Origin: Caldilineaceae bacterium
Lineage (GTDB): Bacteria; Chloroflexota; Anaerolineae; Caldilineales; Caldilineaceae
Direction: 5' to 3'
Assembly (NCBI GenBank): GCA_024643705.1
Contig: JAHEML010000049.1
Location: 1 to 10,933 of the forward strand
Length of the DNA stretch: 10,933 nt
Below the pieces are notes generated by a model. It was not told the origin of the DNA and did no database searches. It saw only the letters and a program-made list of their open reading frames with translations. A program made the translations under genes and the position numbers. How positions within the stretch are numbered: the stretch's first letter is position 1; each line of letters begins with the position of its first letter. Below are positions 1 to 6,045 of this stretch, one piece after another.

Positions 1-1167
1 CGCTACCTGGACGCCTATAACAATGTACCCCACGTGGGCCACTGCCACCCCAAGGTGATTGCCGCAGCCCAAGCCCAGATGGCCGTGCTCAACACCAACA
101 CCCGCTATCTCCACGATAATCTGACCCGCTACGCCGAACGGCTGGCAGCCACCCTGCCCGGCCCGTTGAACGTCTGCTTCTTCCTCAACTCGGCCAGCGA
201 AGCCAACGAACTGGCCCTACGCCTGGTGCGCGCCCACACAGGCCGCCGGGAGATGATTGTGCTGGAAGGAGCCTATCACGGCAACAGCAGCGGGCTGATC
301 GACATCAGCCCCTACAAGCACGATGGGCCAGGCGGAATGGGCGCACCCGATTGGGTGTTCACCGCGCCGGTGGCGGATGTCTACCGGGGGGCGTTCAAGG
401 CCGACGATCCCTTGGCCGGAGCAAAGTATGCGGCAGGAGTGCAGACTGCAATTGAACGGATTGCCGCACAGGGGCGTCGTCCCGGCGGCTTCATCGCCGA
501 GAGCTGCCCCAGCGTGGGCGGGCAGATTTTCTTTCCACCGGGCTACTTGGCCGGTGTGTACGAATACATGCGAGCAGCGGGGGGCATCTGCATTGCCGAC
601 GAGGTGCAGACCGGGTACGGGCGCATGGGCACCCATTTTTACGCGTTTGAAGAGCAGGGCGTTGTGCCGGACGTGGTGGTTCTGGGCAAGCCCATTGGCA
701 ACGGCCATCCCCTGGCTGCGCTGATCACCACACCGGAGATCGCGGCTTCGTTTGACAATGGCATGGAATTTTTCAGCACCTTTGGCGGCAACCCTGTCTC
801 GTGTGCGGTGGGGCTGGCGGTGCTGGATGTGGTGCAGGAAGAAGGATTGCAGGAACATGCCCGCAAGGTGGGCGCGCATCTACTGGCTGGGTTGCGCCCT
901 TTTGTCGCCCGCTTCCCCCTGGTGGGTGATGTGCGGGGATCGGGGCTGTTTCTCGGCGTGGAGATGGTGCGGGATCAGACAACCCTGGAGCCAGCCGCGG
1001 CCGAAGCATCGTACGTTGCCAACCGAATGCGGGAGGAGGGTATCCTGCTGGGCACGGACGGTCCCCTGCACAATGTTGTGAAGATTCGCCCGCCCATGCC
1101 CTTTGGCTATGCCGACGCAGACCGATTGGTGGCGACCTTTGAACGCATTCTGCAAGAGCTTGGATAA
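1..1167 (+). CDS. Class III PLP-dependent aminotransferase / phospho-lyase, 5'-truncated by the window edge
   Basis: The frame is open from base 1 and ends at TAA 1165-1167, so about 388 C-terminal residues are present and the true start lies upstream. A GTG at 34 is internal: the residues before it (RYLDAYNNVPHVGHCHP) are conserved family sequence. PLP-site features are visible: SASEAN near the phosphate-binding region, IADEVQTGYGR with the cofactor-pairing Asp at codon 598-600, and LGKPIGNGHP with the Schiff-base Lys at codon 688-690. From memory, the protein follows eukaryotic ethanolamine-phosphate phospho-lyase (AGXT2L1) closely, including NTNTRYLHDN, FIAESCPSVGGQ and GGNPVSCAVGLAVLDV. 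In that family the reaction is PLP-dependent phosphate elimination rather than transamination. Many bacterial members carry an N-terminal kinase-like domain, which would be outside the window. A generic class III aminotransferase role remains possible. It is separated from the next gene by 154 bp that contain a promoter, so it need not be co-transcribed with it. Confidence 0.9.
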   Translation, partial: RYLDAYNNVPHVGHCHPKVIAAAQAQMAVLNTNTRYLHDNLTRYAERLAATLPGPLNVCFFLNSASEANELALRLVRAHTGRREMIVLEGAYHGNSSGLIDISPYKHDGPGGMGAPDWVFTAPVADVYRGAFKADDPLAGAKYAAGVQTAIERIAAQGRRPGGFIAESCPSVGGQIFFPPGYLAGVYEYMRAAGGICIADEVQTGYGRMGTHFYAFEEQGVVPDVVVLGKPIGNGHPLAALITTPEIAASFDNGMEFFSTFGGNPVSCAVGLAVLDVVQEEGLQEHARKVGAHLLAGLRPFVARFPLVGDVRGSGLFLGVEMVRDQTTLEPAAAEASYVANRMREEGILLGTDGPLHNVVKIRPPMPFGYADADRLVATFERILQELG

Positions 1168-1216
1168 CGGAGCTGGGAAAAACCGGTGATATTCCATCGC
1201 CTATTTACCTTCCCGT

Positions 1217-1245
1217 TTGACACCCCGCGCCCCCACTGCTAGAAT
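1217..1245 (+). promoter_or_regulatory. Sigma70-type promoter for the fdrA operon
   Basis: A perfect -35 box TTGACA (1217-1222) is followed after exactly 17 bp by TAGAAT (1240-1245), one base from the consensus -10. Transcription would begin near 1252, giving a leader of about 70 nt before the GTG start at 1322. No operator or riboswitch fold is evident in the leader. The spacing and match are strong, but the call rests on motif alone. Confidence 0.6.
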
Positions 1246-1309
1246 CTCGTCAGATCAACCCTCCTTTCTTCCCCCCGTGGGTTTCCTTCTCACGGCTCGC
1301 ACCGCACAC

Positions 1310-1315
1310 AGGAAA
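1310..1315 (+). promoter_or_regulatory. Ribosome binding site that sets the fdrA start
   Basis: AGGAAA lies 6 nt before GTG 1322. The frame stays open upstream to a TTG at 1217, but that codon is inside the -35 box and the residues it would add are Pro/Ser-rich and unlike the family. The next ATG (1334) is about 20 nt from this site, so GTG 1322 is preferred. Confidence 0.55.
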
Positions 1316-1321
1316 CGACAC

Positions 1322-3130
1322 GTGGCACTTCAAATGGGCCAAACCCTGGCCGAAATCCGCCCCGGCGCTTACTACGATTCTGTGGTACTCATGCAGTTAC
1401 AGCGCGCCCTGGCTGATCTGCCCGGCATCGACGACGCCGGTGTTGTCATGTGTACCCCAGCCAACAAGGAACTGCTGGAACAAAGTGGCCTGCTGACACC
1501 AGAGATTCAGAGCGCAGCACCGGAAGATTTGGTGATTGTTGTGCGCGCCTCCGAAGTCTCTGCCGATGGAGCCAATGCCGCCCAGGCCGCGCTGGCCCAG
1601 GTGGACACGCTGCTGGCCCGTCGCCGTTCGTCCAGCGCCGACGAAGAGTATCGCCCCAAAAGCTTGCGCAGCGGGGCCAACATGCTCCCCGAAGCCGCAT
1701 GGGTGCTGATCTCGGTGCCAGGACGCTACGCCGCGGGGGTGGCACGGCAAGCACTGGACTTGGGGAAAAATGTCTTTTTCTACAGCGACAATGTCCCATG
1801 GGAAGATGAAATTGCCCTCAAAAACCAGGCCGTGGACAGAGGTCTGCTGGTGATGGGGCCGGACTGTGGAACGGCGATTGTGGGCGGGGCTGGGCTGGGC
1901 TTTGCCAACCGGGTGCGCCAGGGCAACATCGGTGTGGTGGCCGCGTCGGGCACGGGGCTGCAAGCCGTGACAGTGGGCATCCATCGGGCCGGGGGCGGCA
2001 TCACCCAGGCATTTGGCACGGGTGGGCGGGATTTGTCCGAAGCCGTGGGTGCGATCACCGCCAAAGCTGCCCTGGCCCGCCTGGCCGCCGACCCAGAAAC
2101 CGACGTGATTGTCCTCGTCTCCAAGCCGCCGTCGCCCCAGGTGGCCGAGGAATTGCTCACCCTGGCCCAGCAGAGCGGCAAGCCCGTCGTTGTGGATTTC
2201 ATTGGCTTTGCCAACGCAAAGACAGAGCGCGACACAATCCACTTCGTGCACACCCTGGATGAAGCAGCCGACTTGGCCGTCGCACTGGCGATAGCGGACG
2301 ACCAACGACCGACGACTATCAGCGACCCTGCCATTCACAATTCACAATTCACAATTCATAATTCACAATTCCTACGCGGCATCTACTCTGGTGGCACGTT
2401 GGCCTACGAAGCGCTTCTTCTCTTGCAGGATTATTTACCTGTGGTCTATTCCAACGCGCCGCTGAAGGGCAGACCGCGGCTGGAAAACCCCCACCAAAGC
2501 CAGGGCCACACGGTGGTAGACCTGGGCGAAGATGAGTTTACCGTGGGGCGTCTGCACCCCATGCTGGACAACGATCTGCGTATCCGCCGCATTCACGCCG
2601 AAGCCGCCGACCCGGAGACAGGGCTGATCCTGTTGGATGTAGTGCTGGGCGATGGCGCACACCCAGACCCGGCCAGCGAGCTTGCCCCGGCCATCCAGGA
2701 AGCCATCGCCACGGCACACGCAGCCGGTCGCGAATTGCCCATCGTCGCCGTTGTCGTCGGCACAGACGCCGACCCCCAAGGGCTGGGGAGTCAGATCGAA
2801 CAACTCACCGCGGCTGGGGCCACTGTGTTCACCCGTCACGACGAGGCCATCCGGGTCATCGGCGCAGCCTTTGCAGGAAACGACCGACGACCGACGACCG
2901 ACGACGACAGTTCGGCGCAACCCGCAACTCGCAATTCGCAACTCGCAATTCGCAACCCGCAAATCACATCTCGCCCCCCCTTCGCCGCGCTCAACGTGGG
3001 CCTGGAATCCTTCAGCGAAAGTCTCAAATCCCAGGGCGCTACCGTCGTCCACGTGGATTGGAAGCCACCCGCAGGGGGAAATGAGAAGTTGATGGGACTG
3101 CTGGCGCGGATGGGGAGGATGGGAGGTTAG
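1322..3130 (+). CDS. fdrA: FdrA/AllF-like acyl-CoA synthetase-family protein (candidate carbamoyltransferase component)
   Basis: A 602-residue protein read from GTG 1322 to TAG 3128-3130. It starts with the family-like IRPGAYYDSVVLM segment. A CoA-ligase alpha-type region follows: LISVPGRYA, MGPDCGTA (about 178-185), ASGTGLQ (about 208-214) and GTGGRDLSEA (about 232-241). A second domain follows (LRGIYSGGTLAYEA, LDVVLGDGAHPDPASELAPAI), and the C-terminus has the typical LNVGLESFSESL and HVDWKPPAGGNEKLM. FdrA proteins resemble succinyl-CoA synthetase subunits. In E. coli, FdrA (AllF) with AllG and AllH is reported to form oxamate carbamoyltransferase. The DUF1116 partner lies downstream, displaced by an intervening gene. 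Two oddities: residues 326-350 and 520-548 are low-complexity insertions encoded by 7-bp tandem repeats, and the stop codon itself lies in a third array. The insertions fall between conserved blocks, so the protein may still fold. The family call is secure; the exact reaction is inferred. Confidence 0.88.
   Translation: MALQMGQTLAEIRPGAYYDSVVLMQLQRALADLPGIDDAGVVMCTPANKELLEQSGLLTPEIQSAAPEDLVIVVRASEVSADGANAAQAALAQVDTLLARRRSSSADEEYRPKSLRSGANMLPEAAWVLISVPGRYAAGVARQALDLGKNVFFYSDNVPWEDEIALKNQAVDRGLLVMGPDCGTAIVGGAGLGFANRVRQGNIGVVAASGTGLQAVTVGIHRAGGGITQAFGTGGRDLSEAVGAITAKAALARLAADPETDVIVLVSKPPSPQVAEELLTLAQQSGKPVVVDFIGFANAKTERDTIHFVHTLDEAADLAVALAIADDQRPTTISDPAIHNSQFTIHNSQFLRGIYSGGTLAYEALLLLQDYLPVVYSNAPLKGRPRLENPHQSQGHTVVDLGEDEFTVGRLHPMLDNDLRIRRIHAEAADPETGLILLDVVLGDGAHPDPASELAPAIQEAIATAHAAGRELPIVAVVVGTDADPQGLGSQIEQLTAAGATVFTRHDEAIRVIGAAFAGNDRRPTTDDDSSAQPATRNSQLAIRNPQITSRPPFAALNVGLESFSESLKSQGATVVHVDWKPPAGGNEKLMGLLARMGRMGG
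2297..2371 (+). repeat. Composite heptamer array 1, inside fdrA
   Basis: Two period-7 arrays in tandem. The first has three units, GACGACC, AACGACC and GACGACT (2297-2317). After 15 bp come five units of ATTCACA, one of them ATTCATA, plus a partial unit (2333-2371). Because 7 and 3 are coprime, three units spell a repeating heptapeptide: RPTT-type, then IHNSQFT. The array thus encodes in-frame residues 326-350, between the CoA-binding region and the conserved LRGIYSGGTLAYEA block. Confidence 0.9.
2881..2965 (+). repeat. Composite heptamer array 2, inside fdrA
   Basis: Three perfect CGACCGA units (2881-2901) and a fourth degenerate one are followed by seven GCAAYYC-type units (2917-2965: GCAACCC, GCAACTC, GCAATTC, GCAACTC, GCAATTC, GCAACCC, GCAAATC). 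CGACCGA is a rotation of the GACGACC unit of array 1, and ATTCGCA differs from ATTCACA by one base. Both arrays therefore have the same two-part structure in the same order. The encoded residues (520-548) are RPTT/NSQL/IRNPQ-rich and lie just before the conserved C-terminal block. Confidence 0.9.
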
Positions 3131-3154
3131 AGATTGGAGATTGGAGATAGGAGG
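3127..3154 (+). repeat. Heptamer array 3, left flank of the four-helix-bundle gene
   Basis: Four period-7 units: TTAGAGA, TTGGAGA, TTGGAGA and TAGGAGG. The fdrA stop codon TAG (3128-3130) is in the first unit, and the last unit supplies a Shine-Dalgarno-like AGGAGG for the next gene. Bases 3139-3153 are a perfect 15-bp inverted match to 3669-3683 on the other side of that gene. Confidence 0.88.
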
Positions 3155-3156
3155 GG

Positions 3157-3717
3157 ATGATGACCGGAACTTCGCTGGAGGATCTGAGGGTGCTGCAACT
3201 GGCGGAATCAGTCGCGGACGCAGTTTGGAATCAGACAATCGGATGGAAGATTTTTGCCAAAGAGACGGTCGGTAGCCAACTGGTCCGTGCAGCAGATTCG
3301 ATTGGCGCGAATATCGCCGAAGCGTTTGGGCGTTATCATTTTGGTGAGAAGATTCAATTTCTATACTACCATGCCAGGGGCAGCCTCTACGAGACCAACT
3401 ACTGGATTAATCGGGCGATACAACGTCAGTTGCTGACCGCGAAAGAAGGATCTGTATATGCGGACAATTTGAGTCGAATGGCGCAACAGTTGAATACGTT
3501 TGTTCGAAGTCTGAAGTCACAGCGCACAAATAGTTCTACGAAAACGAGACTGAAAGAGGAACCCGCAGTGTATCTGATCGACGATCTTGCAGAGTCAGAC
3601 TTCATCCCCCGCATTGAACTGGAATGGTTGTTATCTGCTCCGTCAACACCATTACCCCAATCCCTAATCTCCTATCTCCAATCCCACAGCGCCAAGGGTG
3701 ACGCCAATGACGACTGA
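3157..3717 (+). CDS. Four-helix-bundle protein of the 23S rRNA intervening-sequence (S23/IVP) family
   Basis: A 186-residue ORF. Residues about 4-125 match the four-helix-bundle family by recalled signature: GSQLVRAADSIGANIAEAFGR, then FLYYHARGSLYETNYWINRA, then a helix with NLSRMAQQLNTFVRSLK. Family members are usually near 120 residues, so about 60 C-terminal residues are extra. The last 20 or so are encoded by the right-flank repeat and the start of the next gene. The start may be ATG 3157 or ATG 3160; the second sits better behind AGGAGG (3149-3154). The gene looks visibly more AT-rich than its neighbours. It lies between two genes whose products normally work together and is bracketed by inverted heptamer arrays, which suggests an inserted cassette. 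The biochemical role of the family is poorly known. The diversity-generating retroelement protein Avd shares the fold, but no reverse transcriptase is present here. Confidence 0.82.
   Translation: MMTGTSLEDLRVLQLAESVADAVWNQTIGWKIFAKETVGSQLVRAADSIGANIAEAFGRYHFGEKIQFLYYHARGSLYETNYWINRAIQRQLLTAKEGSVYADNLSRMAQQLNTFVRSLKSQRTNSSTKTRLKEEPAVYLIDDLAESDFIPRIELEWLLSAPSTPLPQSLISYLQSHSAKGDANDD
3656..3683 (+). repeat. Heptamer array 4, right flank of the four-helix-bundle gene
   Basis: Four period-7 units: CCCAATC, CCTAATC, TCCTATC and TCCAATC. Bases 3669-3683 are the exact reverse complement of 3139-3153. The array lies within the end of the four-helix-bundle reading frame (residues about 167-176, QSLISYLQ) and stops 23 bp before the ATG of the DUF1116 gene. 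Confidence 0.88.
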
Positions 3718-4954
3718 CATCAACACCGCCAACGCCACCGCCGTCGAACGCATGATCGAAGCCCGCCCGGTTCTTGTGGGTTTGGGAATCGCGCGGGATG
3801 TGATTCCGGAAATGCACGAGAATCTGCTGCTCCATGCGGGGCCGCCCATCACCTGGGATCGAGCGTCCGGGCCGCTGAAGGGCGCGGTGATCGGCGCGTT
3901 GATCTTCGAGGGGCGGGCCAGCACAGCGGCTGAGGCCGAAGCGCTGATCACCTCCGGGCAGGTGCAGTTGGAGCCTTGCCACCACCACAGCACAGTCGGT
4001 CCCATGGCTGGGGTCACATCACCATCCATGGCGGTCTACATCGTCGAAAACCGCACCCACGGCAACCGGGCCTTTTCCAACCTGAACGAAGGCTATGGCA
4101 AAGTGCTGCGTTACGGCGCGTTCAGCGAGGATGTGCAGGCCCGTCTGCGCTGGATGCACGATGTGATGGCCCCGGTGCTGGCGGCTGCCATCGAAGCGAC
4201 GGGTGGCATGGACATCCGCGCCCTGCTGGCCGAGGCCATGCACATGGGCGACGAAGGTCACAACCGCAACAAGGCTGGTTCGATCATTTTCACCAAAAAC
4301 CTGGCCCCCCACATCGCCAGAGCAGCGCCGGATGGCGAAACCGCGGCCGCCATTATCCAAGCCCTGGGCGACAATGCCCTGAGTGTGCTCAACCCGGTGA
4401 TGGCAGCGTGCAAAGCCATGGCCGACGCAGCTCACGGCATCGAGGGCAGCACGCTTGTCACCGCGATGGCCCGCAACGGCACGGATTTTGGCATCCGTGT
4501 GAGCGGGCTGGGCGAGCGCTGGTTTGCCGGGGACGCGCAAGTGCCAAGGGGTCTCTATTTTCCCGGTTTTGGGGCCGAAGACGCCAACCGGGACATCGGC
4601 GACAGCACCATCACCGAGACAGCCGGCATCGGCGCGTTTGCCATGGCAGCCGCGCCCGCGATTGTCACATTTGTCAGCGGCACGCCCAAAGATGCCATCA
4701 ACGCCACCATGGAAATGTACGAGATCACCGTCGCCGAGCACAAAGCCTTCACCATTCCTCAACTGGAGTTCCGGGGTACGCCCGTGGGCATCGACCTGCG
4801 GGCCGTTGTCGAAACGGGCATCACACCCAGAGTCAACACGGGCATTGCTCACAAAGAGGCCGGTGTCGGCCAGATCGGAGCGGGGCTGGTGCGCCCACCC
4901 ATGGCGATTTTCGAGGATGCGCTGGTGGCATTCGCACAGAAATATGGGTACTAA
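3707..4954 (+). CDS. DUF1116 family protein, YlbE/AllG-like (candidate carbamoyltransferase component)
   Basis: A 415-residue protein from ATG 3707 to TAA 4952-4954. AAGGG at 3694-3698 lies 8 nt ahead of this ATG; a GTG at 3698 in the same frame is less likely. The first 11 bases overlap the end of the four-helix-bundle ORF. Family-typical blocks include a CHHHSTVGPMAG segment (Cys91, His92-94), VENRTHGNRAFSNLNEGYGKVLRYG, GDEGHNRNKAGSIIF (about 181-195) and, near the C-terminus, NTGIAHKEAGVGQIGAGLVRPP (described here by its ends: NTGIAHKE and GAGLVRPP). No signal peptide or membrane segment is seen, so it is probably cytosolic. In E. coli the DUF1116 protein AllG acts with FdrA (AllF) and AllH in carbamoyl transfer from oxamate metabolism. 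The shared operon with an fdrA gene supports a similar complex. The histidine-rich block could bind metal, but that is inference. Confidence 0.88.
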   Translation: MTTDINTANATAVERMIEARPVLVGLGIARDVIPEMHENLLLHAGPPITWDRASGPLKGAVIGALIFEGRASTAAEAEALITSGQVQLEPCHHHSTVGPMAGVTSPSMAVYIVENRTHGNRAFSNLNEGYGKVLRYGAFSEDVQARLRWMHDVMAPVLAAAIEATGGMDIRALLAEAMHMGDEGHNRNKAGSIIFTKNLAPHIARAAPDGETAAAIIQALGDNALSVLNPVMAACKAMADAAHGIEGSTLVTAMARNGTDFGIRVSGLGERWFAGDAQVPRGLYFPGFGAEDANRDIGDSTITETAGIGAFAMAAAPAIVTFVSGTPKDAINATMEMYEITVAEHKAFTIPQLEFRGTPVGIDLRAVVETGITPRVNTGIAHKEAGVGQIGAGLVRPPMAIFEDALVAFAQKYGY

Positions 4955-5029
4955 ACAGATAAGGCCGGTTTCTTGCCAGCCGTTGCTGGACTTTCATCAC
5001 TTCTTTCCTACATTCAGGAGCCTAACCCA

Positions 5030-5818
5030 ATGCCTAAAATCTACGACCTTTCCCAACCGCTGAACCAAGACTGCTCGTTCTGGCCCTTCTACCCACCCTT
5101 CGAAGTGAAGTATTTCAAGCGCAAGTCGGAGCATGGGGTGAATGCCCAATATATTCAGTCGTCTAACCATATGGGAACCCACCTGGACGCGCCCCGCCAT
5201 TTTGTGACAAATGGCAAGACCATCGACCAATTGCCCCTGGAATGGCTCTATGGCCCCGGCGTGATTGTGGACTTGAGCGATCTGGGCGAGTTGGACATCT
5301 TTACGCCGCAGATGATTGAGGAGCGAGTGGAAGTGCGGGATGGGGATATCCTTTTCATCAACACAGGCTGGCACAAATATAGCTTTTTGGCCCCCGATGG
5401 CGACGAAGAAAAGTATATCCAGCGCCACCCCGGCCCTCATCACAGCATCTGCCAGTGGCTGCTGGACAAGAAGATTCACCTGTGGGGCGTGGACATGATC
5501 TCCACCGACCATCCGATGAACCTGCCCATTGGCCGCTTTTTGGGCCGGGGCGGCTTGGAGCATTGGCAAAAGGTGCGGGCACAATGCGAGGACAAATTCG
5601 GCGGCTCGGACAAGGTGGACGAACTCTTCCCCGCCGAGGCTTACCAGCTCACCCACAACGCCCTCTTCCCCCACGATTGTGTCCACGTGGAAAATATGGG
5701 TGGACAGATCGGCGCACCAGAGCTGCAAAATCGACGTCTGACATTGGGCGCGTTTCCCTGGTTGTTCAAGGGTGGCGAAGCGGCTTTTTGTCGGGCCGTG
5801 GCCTTTTTGGATGAGTAG
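5030..5818 (+). CDS. Cyclase-family metal-dependent hydrolase (kynurenine formamidase / isatin hydrolase-like fold)
   Basis: A 262-residue protein from ATG 5030, preceded by AGGAG at 5016-5020 (9-nt spacing), to TAG 5816-5818. An upstream in-frame codon at 4973 has no such site. The diagnostic motif HMGTHLDAPRH at residues 47-57 supplies the divalent-metal ligands of the family (HxGTHxDxPxH). GDILFINTGW and WGVDMISTDHP in the middle are also typical. Members hydrolyse amide or lactam/ester bonds in N-formylkynurenine, isatin and related compounds. It follows the DUF1116 gene after 75 bp with no terminator, so it is probably in the same operon. There it could open a ring or cleave an amide upstream or downstream of the carbamoyl transfer step. 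The specific substrate cannot be read from the sequence. Confidence 0.85.
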   Translation: MPKIYDLSQPLNQDCSFWPFYPPFEVKYFKRKSEHGVNAQYIQSSNHMGTHLDAPRHFVTNGKTIDQLPLEWLYGPGVIVDLSDLGELDIFTPQMIEERVEVRDGDILFINTGWHKYSFLAPDGDEEKYIQRHPGPHHSICQWLLDKKIHLWGVDMISTDHPMNLPIGRFLGRGGLEHWQKVRAQCEDKFGGSDKVDELFPAEAYQLTHNALFPHDCVHVENMGGQIGAPELQNRRLTLGAFPWLFKGGEAAFCRAVAFLDE

Positions 5819-5845
5819 AAATCGACAGTTTTCGTCTTCGCCCCG

Positions 5846-5958
5846 GCCCTAAAGCGACCGGGCTACCGAGCAATGCCCCCTAAATCAGGGCTGACCTTGT
5901 GCTGATTGTGGCTGTACAAGCCATCCGGCGTTGCCGGATGGCACCGGCTCTTTAGCCC
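5846..5958. repeat. Palindromic intergenic element (REP/MITE-like)
   Basis: The 227-bp gap between the cyclase and permease genes holds a perfect 10-bp stem with a 3-nt loop (GCCATCCGGC, GTT, GCCGGATGGC; 5920-5942). It is flanked by two imperfect inverted copies: GCCCTAAAGCGACCGG at 5846-5861, and a sequence at 5944-5958 whose complement is GGGCTAAAGAGCCGG. No U-tract follows the hairpin, so it is a poor intrinsic terminator. A dispersed palindromic repeat is more likely. I see no gene in this gap. Confidence 0.5.
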
Positions 5959-6045
5959 AGTGTAAAAGGAATTGACCACGCCTTCTGCACTTTAACCGGG
6001 TATAGACCTTCTCATTTCAACGATTGATATAAACTGAGAATCAAC

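Noticed and set aside
1217..1321. N-terminal extension of FdrA from TTG 1217
   Set aside because: The TTG lies in the -35 box, has no ribosome site, and the added residues are unlike the family. GTG 1322 has AGGAAA at the right distance.
1397..2338. Long open frame on the - strand opposite fdrA
   Set aside because: It lies opposite the conserved FdrA sequence, has Cys/His/Gly-rich composition typical of an antisense shadow of GC-rich coding DNA, and shows no recognisable motif or ribosome site.
2333..2371. Possible CRISPR array
   Set aside because: The repeats are 7 bp, contiguous and without spacers, and no cas gene is present.
3157..3717. Avd protein of a diversity-generating retroelement
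   Set aside because: The fold is shared with Avd, but there is no reverse transcriptase, template repeat or variable repeat in the window.
3976..4962. Long + strand open frame overlapping the DUF1116 gene in another frame
   Set aside because: The product is Arg/His/Gly-rich with no family resemblance and is explained as an out-of-frame reading of DUF1116.
5920..5942. Intrinsic terminator for the cyclase operon
   Set aside because: The stem is good but it is followed by CACCGGCTC rather than a T-tract.
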